Below, in pieces: positions 33,695 through 40,510 of a stretch of DNA of 40,510 nt. The position numbers were made by a program, and so were the translations under genes. Position 1 is the stretch's first letter. The number at the start of each line of letters is the position of its first letter. The notes beneath the pieces are model-generated. The model was not told the origin of the DNA. It saw nothing but the letters and a program-made list of their open reading frames with translations, and ran no database searches. The stretch comes from Paraburkholderia oxyphila NBRC 105797 (lineage in GTDB: Bacteria > Pseudomonadota > Gammaproteobacteria > Burkholderiales > Burkholderiaceae), in contig NZ_BAYD01000095.1 in the NCBI RefSeq assembly GCF_000685075.1, forward strand, positions 1-40,510. The letters are read 5' to 3'.

Positions 33695-33900
33695 TCAGAC
33701 GAGAATCTCCTTTTCGTAATCGATGATGCACGAGCACACCAGCAGGCCAACGCCAGCCGCCGCGAAGAACATCAGCGCGAGGAAGGTCGAGTGAGTGAGC
33801 TGCACGATCGCGCCGACGACGACCGGCACCGGGATGCCGCCGATATTGCCGCCGAGATTCATGAAGCCGCCCAGAAAACCGACCTTGTTGCGCGTGCCGA
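33695..33900 (-). pseudogene. MFS transporter, last ~65 codons only
   Basis: The minus-strand sequence NKVGFLGGFMNLGGNIGGI, followed by LTHSTFLALMFFAAAGVGLL and ending IIDYEKEILV, is the last two helices and tail of an MFS permease of the anion:cation symporter kind. Recognisable sequence stops near 33890-33905. Further upstream the frame is antisense to a GntR remnant. About 350 codons are missing. It lies 70 bases upstream of the isomerase-like gene in the same direction, as expected of a former transporter-enzyme operon. Confidence 0.85.
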
Positions 33901-33907
33901 GCGAGGA

Positions 33908-34156
33908 CGGCGACTGCCGCCGGGCGCGCATATCGACGAGCAAGACATGTGCACGGCGTTCGACGTTTCGAAGACGCCTTTGCGTGAGGCGTTGAAGGTG
34001 CTGGTCTCCGAAGGGCGCGAGCGTGGCGCCGCCAATGCCGGCTGGCTGCGCTGGTCCGAATCCATGGACGAGCACGAAGCGATACTCGCCGCGCTCGAAG
34101 ACCCCGCCCACGCCGATCTGCCCCAGATCCCGCGCATGCACTCTGAACAGGTTTGA
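33908..34156 (+). pseudogene. GntR-family regulator, internally deleted
   Basis: The plus strand encodes RLPPGAHIDEQDM followed by VSKTPLREALKVLVSEG, the core of a GntR winged helix (FadR/FCD branch). After codon GAG-GGC near 34018 it jumps to SESMDEHEAILAALEDPAHADL, the last helix of an FCD effector domain. The first 20 to 25 residues and about 120 residues between HTH and end are missing. No start codon is in place. Its left edge abuts the MFS remnant, so at least two deletions happened here. Confidence 0.82.
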
Positions 34157-34178
34157 CGCCCGCGTAGCGGCTGCGCGG

Positions 34179-34445
34179 CTAGCTGCGCTTCGAACGCCTG
34201 ATGCGCTTGATGACGAGCAGGCATAGCGCCGGCACATGAACGACGCCCATCCCGCAGGCGATCACGGCCCACGGCGGCGCGACGGAGCCAGTCAGCATCG
34301 CGCTCACCACGCCGAACCCGAGACCCACGAGCAGCAGCGACGCATGCGCGATGAGCCGTTTCGGTCCTGAGGGCGTGAAGCGGGGAATGTTCGCGTGGAC
34401 AAAGACAACGATCAAAAGGGCGAGTGTGGCGACCAGGGGGGCCAT
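34179..34445 (-). CDS. small hypothetical membrane protein
   Basis: The start ATG at 34445 is preceded by CACAGGAATCTC. The 88-residue product has three hydrophobic segments (LVATLALLIVVFVHANI, ASLLLVGLGFGVVSAML, AVIACGMGVVHVPALCLLVI) and a basic C-terminus (KRIRRSKRS), consistent with an inner-membrane protein whose tail faces the cytoplasm. No family is recognised. It diverges from the MoaD-like gene. Confidence 0.72.
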   Translation of the reverse strand: MAPLVATLALLIVVFVHANIPRFTPSGPKRLIAHASLLLVGLGFGVVSAMLTGSVAPPWAVIACGMGVVHVPALCLLVIKRIRRSKRS

Positions 34446-34625
34446 GAGATTCCTGTGTGTCCTGTGCTTGCGAGGATGAGTCGTTCGCGAGTGCGTACTT
34501 CGTGATTGTGCACGGACGAGCGTCGGGCTGTCATGGGCCACGCCGGCGATCACGCGGAAACGCGCGCCAAATCGCCTAAACTACAAAACCGGCGGCGACG
34601 GGCCTTTCCCGCGCCGCCACCCGCC

Positions 34626-34895
34626 ATGGCCCACATCTTCTTCGCCGCCTCGATCCAGCGGCATGTCGCGACGCCCGAGCGCGAGATCGATGCGCGCACG
34701 CTGGGCGAGGCGCTGGAGGCCGTGTTCGCGGCACAGCCGCGGCTGCGCGGCTACATCCTCGACGATCAAGGCGCGCTGCGCCGGCATCTGGCCGTGTTCA
34801 TCGACGGCCGGGCCGTGCGCGACCGGCAGCATCTGTCCGATGCGATCGGCGAGGCCAGCCGCGTTTATGTCGTTCAGGCGTTGTCGGGCGGCTAA
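34626..34895 (+). CDS. MoaD/ThiS-like ubiquitin-fold protein
   Basis: The 89-residue beta-grasp protein ends in the Gly-Gly (ALSGG) needed for adenylation and thiocarboxylation by E1-like enzymes. It has the MoaD layout: IFFAASIQRHV, TLGEALEAVFAAQPRLRGYILDD, HLAVFIDGRAV, LSDAIGEASRVYVVQAL. MoaD and ThiS donate sulfur in molybdopterin and thiamine synthesis. No moaE or thiG is nearby. The partner is a beta-propeller gene 130 bases downstream on the same strand, an association I recall from other proteobacteria. A specialised sulfur carrier or protein modifier is therefore more likely than the housekeeping MoaD. Confidence 0.85.
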   Translation: MAHIFFAASIQRHVATPEREIDARTLGEALEAVFAAQPRLRGYILDDQGALRRHLAVFIDGRAVRDRQHLSDAIGEASRVYVVQALSGG

Positions 34896-35025
34896 TTTCG
34901 GCGCAGATCCGTACTGCGAAGCATGGGTCGCACCAAGCGCTTTGCATGGGGCCGGAGTCAGTGTTGAAGCACTCACGCCGGCCGACAGCTAGAGCGCCAG
35001 GTGCGGTTGACAGGAGGCACTCCAC

Positions 35026-36240
35026 ATGAGCGATCGATTGCTTGTTGCAACGCGCAAGGGACTGTTCGTACTGCAAGACGATGGCAAGGGCGGCTGGACT
35101 TCCAGCGCGCCGCATTTCGCGGGTGAGCCGGTGAGCATGGTGCTGCCCGATCCGCGCGATGGGACGCTCTATGCCGCGCTCAATCTCGGCCACTTCGGCG
35201 TGAAGCTGCACCGGCTGCGCGCGGGCCAGACGGATTGGGAGGAGTGCGCGGTGCCTGTCTACCCGCCGCAGCCTCCGGACGAGACCCGCGCAGGCAACGG
35301 CGCGAGCGCAAGCGCAAGTGAGGACAAGGCCACAGGCAACGGCGCGCAAAGCCGCGCCGAAACTGCCGTGGACAGCGGCACGGACAACGCGGACGCCGCC
35401 GAGCCGCGCCCGCCGTCCCCGCCCTGGACGCTGCAGCAGATCTGGTCGCTCGAGGCGGGCGGCCCGGACGAGCCGGGCGTCCTGTGGACCGGCACGATTC
35501 CCGGCGGCCTGTTCCGCTCGGACGACGGCGGCGACACGTGGGTGCTCAACCGTGCGCTGTGGGACCGCCCGGAGCGCCCCGAATGGTTCGGCGGCGGCTA
35601 CGACGCGCCGGGCATTCATTCGGTGATGATCGATCCGCGCGACAGCCGGCACGTGACGATCGGCATCTCGTGCGGCGGCGTCTGGCAAACCTTCGACGGC
35701 GGCGCGAACTGGCGCCTGAGCTCCGAGGGCATGGAAGCCGACTACATGCCGCCCGAGCGGCGCGGCGACGCCAACGTGCAGGACCCGCACCGCGTCGTGC
35801 AATGCGCGGCGAACCCCGATGCGCTGTGGACGCAGCACCACTGCGCGATCTTCCGCTCGACCGACGGCGCGGCGCACTGGCAGCGCATCGAGGCGCAGCC
35901 GTCGAGCTTCGGCTTCGCGGTGGCCGTGCATCCACGCGAACCCGACACCGCCTGGTTCGTGCCGGCCGTGAAAGACGCCTGCCGGATTCCGGTGGACGGG
36001 AAGTTCGTGGTCACGCGCACGCGTGACGGCGGCCGGACTTTCGAGCGCTTCTCGAACGGGTTGCCGCCCGCGCCGGCCTATGACCTCGTCTATCGGCACG
36101 GCCTTGACGTCGACGATACAGGCACGCGTCTCGCGATGGGATCGACGACCGGCGCGCTATGGACCTCGAACGACGGCGGCGAAAACTGGCGCCTGATATC
36201 CGCGCATTTGCCGCCGGTTTATTGCGTGCGGTTCGGCTGA
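35026..36240 (+). CDS. beta-propeller protein with Asp-box (BNR/sialidase-like) repeats
   Basis: The 404-residue protein starts at ATG 35026 after AGGAGG. It has at least five Asp-box turns: RSDDGGDTW, QTFDGGANW, RSTDGAAHW, RTRDGGRTF and TSNDGGENW. These are typical of sialidase, YCF48 and photosystem-II assembly-factor propellers. No sialidase catalytic set is evident, so a binding scaffold is more likely. Residues about 85-132 are a low-complexity insert rich in Ala, Asp, Ser and Gly (NGASASASEDKATGNG), probably a flexible loop. There is no signal peptide. It is probably co-transcribed with the MoaD-like gene and may be its target or assembly partner. Confidence 0.85.
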   Translation: MSDRLLVATRKGLFVLQDDGKGGWTSSAPHFAGEPVSMVLPDPRDGTLYAALNLGHFGVKLHRLRAGQTDWEECAVPVYPPQPPDETRAGNGASASASEDKATGNGAQSRAETAVDSGTDNADAAEPRPPSPPWTLQQIWSLEAGGPDEPGVLWTGTIPGGLFRSDDGGDTWVLNRALWDRPERPEWFGGGYDAPGIHSVMIDPRDSRHVTIGISCGGVWQTFDGGANWRLSSEGMEADYMPPERRGDANVQDPHRVVQCAANPDALWTQHHCAIFRSTDGAAHWQRIEAQPSSFGFAVAVHPREPDTAWFVPAVKDACRIPVDGKFVVTRTRDGGRTFERFSNGLPPAPAYDLVYRHGLDVDDTGTRLAMGSTTGALWTSNDGGENWRLISAHLPPVYCVRFG

Positions 36241-36311
36241 GGACTCCTGATTAAATTCCCCGCGCGATACCGCTGCCGGTGCCCTGCGTAGCTGAAGGGG
36301 GGCGGGCAGAC

Positions 36312-36335
36312 CCGGCGCGCTCTATGGCGCGCCGG
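36312..36335. terminator. hairpin between convergent propeller and ilvE genes
   Basis: CCGGCGCGC-TCTATG-GCGCGCCGG is a perfect 9-base stem with a 6-base loop. It lacks a T-run, but its place between convergent genes suggests a transcription barrier. Confidence 0.55.
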
Positions 36336-36402
36336 TCGCCCGTATTGTGCGGGAGCAGCCGCTGCCGCGCTCGATGCGCGCGGGCATGCCCCCGAAAAGG
36401 CT

Positions 36403-37500
36403 TTACGACTTGACGTTCCAGACCCAGTCTGCCGGGTCGGCAACCTTGCCGCGCTGGATGCCCGTGAGCAGCGTGCGCAAGCGGCGCGTGACTTCGCCTT
36501 CGCCGCCGTCGCCGATCGAGAACTCGCCGCCCGCATGGCGCACGCTGCCGATTGCCGTGACGACCGCCGCTGTGCCGCAGGCGAACGTCTCTTTCACGCG
36601 GCCCGAGGCGGCGTCGTCGCGCCAGGCGTCGAACGAGTAGGGCGCCTCATTGACGGTGAGGCCCTCCTTGCGCGCGAGCTCGATGATCGACGCGCGCGTG
36701 ATGCCCGGCAGGATCGTGCCGGACAGCGGCGGCGTGACGAGCGAGCCATCGTCGAGCACGAAGAACACGTTCATGCCGCCGAGCTCCTCGATCCAGCGGT
36801 GCTGCGCCGCGTCGAGGAACACGACCTGGTCGCAGCCGTGCGTCGACGCCTCGGTCTGCGCGATCAGGCTGGCCGCGTAGTTGCCGCCGCACTTGGCCGC
36901 GCCCGTGCCGCCCGGCGCCGCGCGCGTGTACTGGTCCGAGACCCACACCGTGACTGCCGACTTGCCCGACTTGAAATAGGGACCGACCGGGCAGGCGATC
37001 ACGCAGAAGATGTATTCGTTGGCGGCCCGCACGCCGAGGAAGCTCTCGTTGGCGAACATGAAGGGACGCAGGTAGAGACTGCCGTCGCCGCCCGGCACCC
37101 AGGCACGGTCGATGTCGACGAGCGCCTCGACGGCGCGCAAGAACAGCTCTTCGGGCAAGTCGGCCATCGACATGCGCGCGGCCGAGTTACGGAAGCGCTT
37201 GGCGTTTTCCTGCGGGCGGAACAGCGAGATCTGGCCGTTTTCGCCGCGATAGGCCTTCATGCCCTCGAAAATCTCCTGTGCGTAGTGCAGGACGGCGCAG
37301 GCCGGGTCGATCTGGAACGGGCGGCGCGCCTCGACCTTCGCGTCATGCCAGCCGATGCCTTCCGTCCAGCGGATCGTGACCATGTGATCCGTGAAAACGC
37401 GTCCGAACACCGGATTGGTCAGCCGCGCGGCGATCTCGTCGGCCGGCGTGGGATTCGGGTGCCGTTCCACGGCGATTTCAAGGGGACGGGGGGTGTTCAT
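36403..37500 (-). CDS. ilvE: branched-chain-amino-acid aminotransferase
   Basis: The 365-residue fold-type IV PLP enzyme belongs to the longer bacterial/eukaryotic BCAT branch. Key points are FEGMKAYRG, FRPQENAKRFRNSAARM, GSLYLRPFMFANE, TGAAKCGGNYAAS with the PLP-binding Lys, EELGGMNVFFV, and FACGTAAVVTAIGSV. It transfers the amino group between Leu/Ile/Val and 2-oxoglutarate, in synthesis and breakdown. It starts with ATG at 37500 and diverges from the Lrp/AsnC gene. CAA-N-TTG palindromes lie between them, so control by the neighbouring Lrp-type protein is possible. Confidence 0.95.
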   Translation of the reverse strand: MNTPRPLEIAVERHPNPTPADEIAARLTNPVFGRVFTDHMVTIRWTEGIGWHDAKVEARRPFQIDPACAVLHYAQEIFEGMKAYRGENGQISLFRPQENAKRFRNSAARMSMADLPEELFLRAVEALVDIDRAWVPGGDGSLYLRPFMFANESFLGVRAANEYIFCVIACPVGPYFKSGKSAVTVWVSDQYTRAAPGGTGAAKCGGNYAASLIAQTEASTHGCDQVVFLDAAQHRWIEELGGMNVFFVLDDGSLVTPPLSGTILPGITRASIIELARKEGLTVNEAPYSFDAWRDDAASGRVKETFACGTAAVVTAIGSVRHAGGEFSIGDGGEGEVTRRLRTLLTGIQRGKVADPADWVWNVKS

Positions 37501-37668
37501 ATGCGTCGTCTCTCGCGGTTATTGATCGAAAAAGCCCAGGCCGATGTTCTATCAGATTTCGCGGGGTTCGGCGAATCGGCTTTGCCGTTTTCCGCCGTGC
37601 CGCTGCGGGGCCGGCCATTGCCGGATCGGCATAAACGTGGCAAACGCGACGAAATCGCCGATAATCCG

Positions 37669-37709
37669 GGCAAATTGCCAACCGGAGCGGGCATTTTGAC
37701 AAGTTGGCA
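37669..37709. promoter_or_regulatory. paired palindromes, candidate Lrp/AsnC-type operator
   Basis: GGGCAAATTGCCA (palindrome centred at 37674) and TGACAAGTTGGCA (centred at 37703) share the core CAA-N-TTG and are 29 bases apart. They lie in the ilvE-lrp divergent region, 65 to 100 bases before the regulator start. Confidence 0.55.
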
Positions 37710-37774
37710 TGGCGCGAGCCCATGCTTCGCTGCATATTCGCAGCTCTCTCGCTCCCGCCAGGAATAATTAAGAC

Positions 37775-38206
37775 ATGATCAGCCTCGACGACGTCGACCG
37801 ACAACTCATTGCGCTGCTGCGCGACAACGCCCGAACCTCCGTCGTCACCTTGGCGAAGCAGTTGCGGGTGGCGCGGGCGACCGTCCAGAACCGGATCGCG
37901 CGGCTCGAGGAAAACGGCGTGATCGTCGGCTACACGGTGCGCCTGAAGCCCTCGGCGGAGAAGCACCGCATCCGCGCGCTGATGTCGATCGCCGTCGAGG
38001 GCAACCGCGCCGCCGACGTCGTGAAAGCGCTGCGCGGCTATCCGAACGTGGCGGCCATCCACAGCACCAACGGGCGCTGGGATCTGATCGCGGAATTGCA
38101 GGCGGATTCGCTCGAGAATTTCGACCGCGTGCTGGCCTCGATCCGCCTCGTCGACGGCATCGCCAACACCGAGACCAGCATCCTGCTCTCGACGCACAAG
38201 GCCTGA
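37775..38206 (+). CDS. Lrp/AsnC family transcriptional regulator
   Basis: The 143-residue protein starts at ATG 37775 with AGGAA upstream. Residues 1-60 are the AsnC-type HTH (LDDVDRQLIALLRDNARTSVVTLAKQL, ARATVQNRIARLEENGVI). Residues 65-143 are the RAM amino-acid-binding domain (RALMSIAVEGNRAADVVKAL, VAAIHSTNGRWDLIAELQAD). Lrp-type proteins form octamers that wrap DNA and respond to amino acids. It is followed by the ornithine cyclodeaminase and ctlX genes and diverges from ilvE. The likely signal is an amino acid such as ornithine, arginine or citrulline, inferred from neighbours. Confidence 0.95.
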   Translation: MISLDDVDRQLIALLRDNARTSVVTLAKQLRVARATVQNRIARLEENGVIVGYTVRLKPSAEKHRIRALMSIAVEGNRAADVVKALRGYPNVAAIHSTNGRWDLIAELQADSLENFDRVLASIRLVDGIANTETSILLSTHKA

Positions 38207-38240
38207 ACGGCCGCCCCCGCGGGCAAGATGCCAGCCGGGC

Positions 38241-38276
38241 CTGGCAAAGTGGCCAGTTTGCTGCGCGTTTTGCCAG
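38241..38276. promoter_or_regulatory. inverted CTGGCAAA/TTTGCCAG pair, candidate operator of ocd
   Basis: CTGGCAAA (38241-38248) and TTTGCCAG (38269-38276) form a perfect 8-base inverted repeat with a 20-base spacer. Further TTTGCC and GGCA elements are close by (GGCA-AGA-TGCC at 38222-38232, TTTGCC at about 38279). The region is the 168-base gap between the Lrp-type gene and ocd. Confidence 0.55.
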
Positions 38277-38374
38277 CTTTGCCTGCTTTCTGTTGGCGCG
38301 CTTCATCGAAATAATCTCCTCATTGCGCGGCGCACGAGCGCCGCAGGCCGTCCAGCCAACCCAGGAGACATTTC

Positions 38375-39454
38375 ATGACCCGCTTTCTTGACGTTCCCGC
38401 CACCAGCAAGCTGATCGCGCAAATCGGCGTGCCTCGATGCCTGAGCGAGCTCGTCGATGCGCTCGAAGCCGATTACCGGCGCTGGGCCGATTTCGATAAA
38501 TCGCCGCGCGTCGCCTGCCACTCGCGCGATGGCGTGATCGAGCTGATGCCCGTAGCCGACTCGAAACTGTTCGCCTTCAAGTACGTGAACGGCCATCCCG
38601 TCAATGCGCAGCGCGGCCTGCATACCGTGATGGCGTTCGGCGCGCTCGGCGACGTCGACACCGGCTATCCCGTCCTCCTCGCCGAGCTGACGCTGACCAC
38701 GGCGCTGCGCACGGCGGCGACGTCGGTCATGGCGGCGAAACAGCTCGCGCGGCCCGACGCGCGCACGATGGCGCTGATCGGCAACGGCGCGCAAAGCGAG
38801 TTCCAGGCGATCGGCTTTCATACGCTGTTGGGCATCGACGAGATTCGCGTGTTCGATATCGACGCGCAGGCGACCGACAAGCTCGTGCGCAATCTCGCGG
38901 CGTTTCCGCGTCTGAAGATCGTGCGCGCCCGCTCGACGGCAGACGCGGTGCGCGGCGCCGACATCGTCACCACGGTCACGGCGGACAAGGCCAATGCCAC
39001 GATCGTCACGCCGGAGATGATCGAGCCCGGCATGCATCTGAACGCCGTCGGCGGCGACTGCCCTGGCAAGACCGAGCTGCACGAGAACGTCGTGCGCATG
39101 GGCCGCGTGATCGTCGAATACGAAGCGCAGAGCCGTATCGAAGGCGAGATCCAGCAATTGCCGGCGGACTTCCCCGTGATCGAGTTCTGGCGCGTGCTGC
39201 AGGGTGAGGTGCCGGGCCGCGAAAGCGCATCGCAGGTCACCATTTTCGATTCGGTGGGCTTCGCGCTCGAAGACTATTCGGCGCTGCGCTACCTCTATGA
39301 GCGCGCGATGCAATATGGCGTAGGCGACGACATCTCGCTGATTCCGCCCGCCGCGGACCCCAAGAATCTGTTCGGGCTGATTGGCGGCCACGCGCCAGCG
39401 GCGCCTGCCTCGCCCGTGGCCAGCGTGGTTGAAGCCGTCGTGCTGGCGGATTGA
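38375..39454 (+). CDS. ornithine cyclodeaminase family protein
   Basis: The 359-residue NAD-dependent enzyme of the ornithine cyclodeaminase/mu-crystallin family starts at ATG 38375 after AGGAGA. Landmarks are SPRVACHSRDGVIELMPVAD, KYVNGHPVNAQRGLHTVMA, the Rossmann motif MALIGNGAQSEFQAIGF, and HLNAVGGDCPGKTELHENV with the catalytic Asp. It would convert L-ornithine to L-proline and ammonia. ctlX follows at once and an Lrp-type regulator precedes it, so citrulline to ornithine to proline is the likely route. Confidence 0.93.
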   Translation: MTRFLDVPATSKLIAQIGVPRCLSELVDALEADYRRWADFDKSPRVACHSRDGVIELMPVADSKLFAFKYVNGHPVNAQRGLHTVMAFGALGDVDTGYPVLLAELTLTTALRTAATSVMAAKQLARPDARTMALIGNGAQSEFQAIGFHTLLGIDEIRVFDIDAQATDKLVRNLAAFPRLKIVRARSTADAVRGADIVTTVTADKANATIVTPEMIEPGMHLNAVGGDCPGKTELHENVVRMGRVIVEYEAQSRIEGEIQQLPADFPVIEFWRVLQGEVPGRESASQVTIFDSVGFALEDYSALRYLYERAMQYGVGDDISLIPPAADPKNLFGLIGGHAPAAPASPVASVVEAVVLAD

Positions 39455-39501
39455 GCGCACCGCATCGCCTGGTTCCCGTTGACCGACACTCGCTACCTTC
39501 C

Positions 39502-40443
39502 ATGAGCCTTCTTTCGATTCAGGCGCCGTCCGCTGTCGTGATGATCCGGCCGCACCGCTTTCACCCGAACCCCGAAACCGCGGCCGACAACGCGTTTCAG
39601 TGCATGCCGACGCCGGGCGAGGCCACGGCCGCCGACGCCATTGCCGAGGCGGCGCGCGACGAGGTGACCGAAGCCGCGCAACGGTTGCGCGACGCGGGCG
39701 TACAGGTGCACCTCTTCGACGACTTCGGCGAGCGCAGCACGCCGGATTCGGTGTTCCCGAACAACTGGTTCTCCACGCACCACGGGGGGCACGTCGCGCT
39801 TTATCCGATGTATAGCGGCAATCGCCGGCGCGAGCGGCGCACCGACGTGATCGAGATGCTCAAGGCCGAGTATCGCGTGCAGGACGTGATCGACTTTTCG
39901 GGCCTCGAATACGACGATGTCTTTCTCGAAGGCACGGGCGCGATGGTGCTCGATCATGTTGCGCGCGTGGCTTACACGGCGCGCTCGCGCCGCGCCGATC
40001 CGGTTGCGCTCGAACGCTTTTGCACGCACTTTAATTTCGAGCCGATGTGTTTCGATACGGCGGGCAGCGATGGTCAGCCCATTTATCACACCAACGTGAT
40101 GATGAGCGTCGCGACTGACTTTGCGATGATTGGGCTCGATATGATTAGCGATGCCGCGCGGCGTGAGGAGATTCATCGGCGTCTTGCGCAAACTGGCCGC
40201 GCTGTGATTGGGCTCGAGAATGCGCAGATTGAGAATTTCGCGGGGAATGCTATTGAGTTGTCGGGGCGCGAGGGGCGTGTGCTGGCGCTTTCTCGGCGGG
40301 CGGTTGATTGTCTTTCGGTGGGGCAGCGGAGGGTGATCGAGCGATCGGCGCAATTGTTGCCGCTCGATGTGGCGACCATTGAAATGGCGGGTGGGTCCGT
40401 GCGGTGTATGCTCGCTGGGATTCATCTCGCGAAGCGGAATTGA
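39502..40443 (+). CDS. ctlX: citrulline-utilisation hydrolase, guanidino-group-modifying superfamily
   Basis: ATG at 39502 gives 313 residues; a TTG overlapping the ocd stop at 39451 is the alternative start. The five-bladed alpha/beta propeller fold of arginine deiminase/DDAH enzymes is marked by PDSVFPNNWFSTH, VFLEGTGAMVLDH (acidic residue), PIYHTNVMMSV (His) and the C-terminal GGSVRCMLAGIHL with the nucleophilic Cys. CtlX proteins act on citrulline, releasing ornithine, CO2 and ammonia. With ornithine cyclodeaminase immediately upstream this makes a short citrulline-to-proline pathway. Codon choice changes in the last 120 codons: ATT for Ile and GGG for Gly replace the ATC and GGC common earlier. 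Confidence 0.9.
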   Translation: MSLLSIQAPSAVVMIRPHRFHPNPETAADNAFQCMPTPGEATAADAIAEAARDEVTEAAQRLRDAGVQVHLFDDFGERSTPDSVFPNNWFSTHHGGHVALYPMYSGNRRRERRTDVIEMLKAEYRVQDVIDFSGLEYDDVFLEGTGAMVLDHVARVAYTARSRRADPVALERFCTHFNFEPMCFDTAGSDGQPIYHTNVMMSVATDFAMIGLDMISDAARREEIHRRLAQTGRAVIGLENAQIENFAGNAIELSGREGRVLALSRRAVDCLSVGQRRVIERSAQLLPLDVATIEMAGGSVRCMLAGIHLAKRN

Positions 40444-40510
40444 GGGCGCTGGTGCGCTTTCCTTATTCTCGCTTGGTGCTCGGCGCTTTGGCCTTAACTT
40501 GTATTCGCGG

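Overview
The window looks like a chromosome segment of a high-GC betaproteobacterium of the Burkholderiaceae, most like Paraburkholderia or a close relative. This rests on codon use, on protein families recognised by eye (NnrU, CtlX, ornithine cyclodeaminase, TAT molybdo-hydroxylase, many LysR and MFS genes), and on dense compact operons. No rRNA, tRNA or CRISPR array was seen.

Positions 1 to about 16180 are the end of a mosaic genomic island. Its left end lies outside the window. Its right end abuts a headless MFS transporter gene, of which only the C-terminal third remains (16181-16603). The island carries four modules. (1) A scrambled three-gene recombinase module (9-3937) that I read as a divergent Gamma-Mobile-Trio (gmtX, gmtZ, gmtY). 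gmtX is intact. gmtZ is split into two oppositely oriented pieces, gmtY is truncated, and both recombinases have lost the part that should hold their C-terminal catalytic box. (2) A high-GC pair encoding a complete tyrosine recombinase and a KfrA-like coiled-coil DNA-binding protein with overlapping reading frames. (3) Accessory genes at 7403-13323: a HAD/exoribonuclease pair, a double-HTH XRE regulator with a decayed second copy, zinc-ribbon and hypothetical proteins, and one exported protein. (4) A lower-GC pair at 14085-15402, encoding a TIR-domain protein of the CAP12/Pycsar-effector type and a small protein with two G-x-x-H motifs. Module 4 is the best candidate for an undescribed defence system. 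The terminal 780 bases (15403-16180) have no gene but hold repeats and hairpins.

From 16181 the sequence is ordinary chromosome. It holds a 2-hydroxyacid dehydrogenase, then a class III CoA-transferase / HMG-CoA lyase / VOC operon with a LysR regulator and an MFS transporter. That set would fit breakdown of 3-hydroxy-3-methylglutarate or a similar branched acid. A second LysR gene precedes a three-gene periplasmic molybdenum oxidoreductase operon (TAT large subunit, [2Fe-2S] subunit, three-haem lipoprotein cytochrome c) that ends in a strong terminator. A small cluster follows with a signal-less lysozyme-like protein and two exported or membrane-anchored partners, possibly an effector with immunity proteins.

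The last quarter holds NnrU, a maleate isomerase-like enzyme next to a deletion scar made of MFS and GntR remnants, a MoaD-like/beta-propeller pair, and ilvE. It closes with an Lrp/AsnC regulator divergent from ilvE, followed by ocd and ctlX. The last two would turn citrulline into ornithine and then proline. Repeated CAA-N-TTG and TTTGCCA palindromes on both sides of the regulator gene look like its binding sites.
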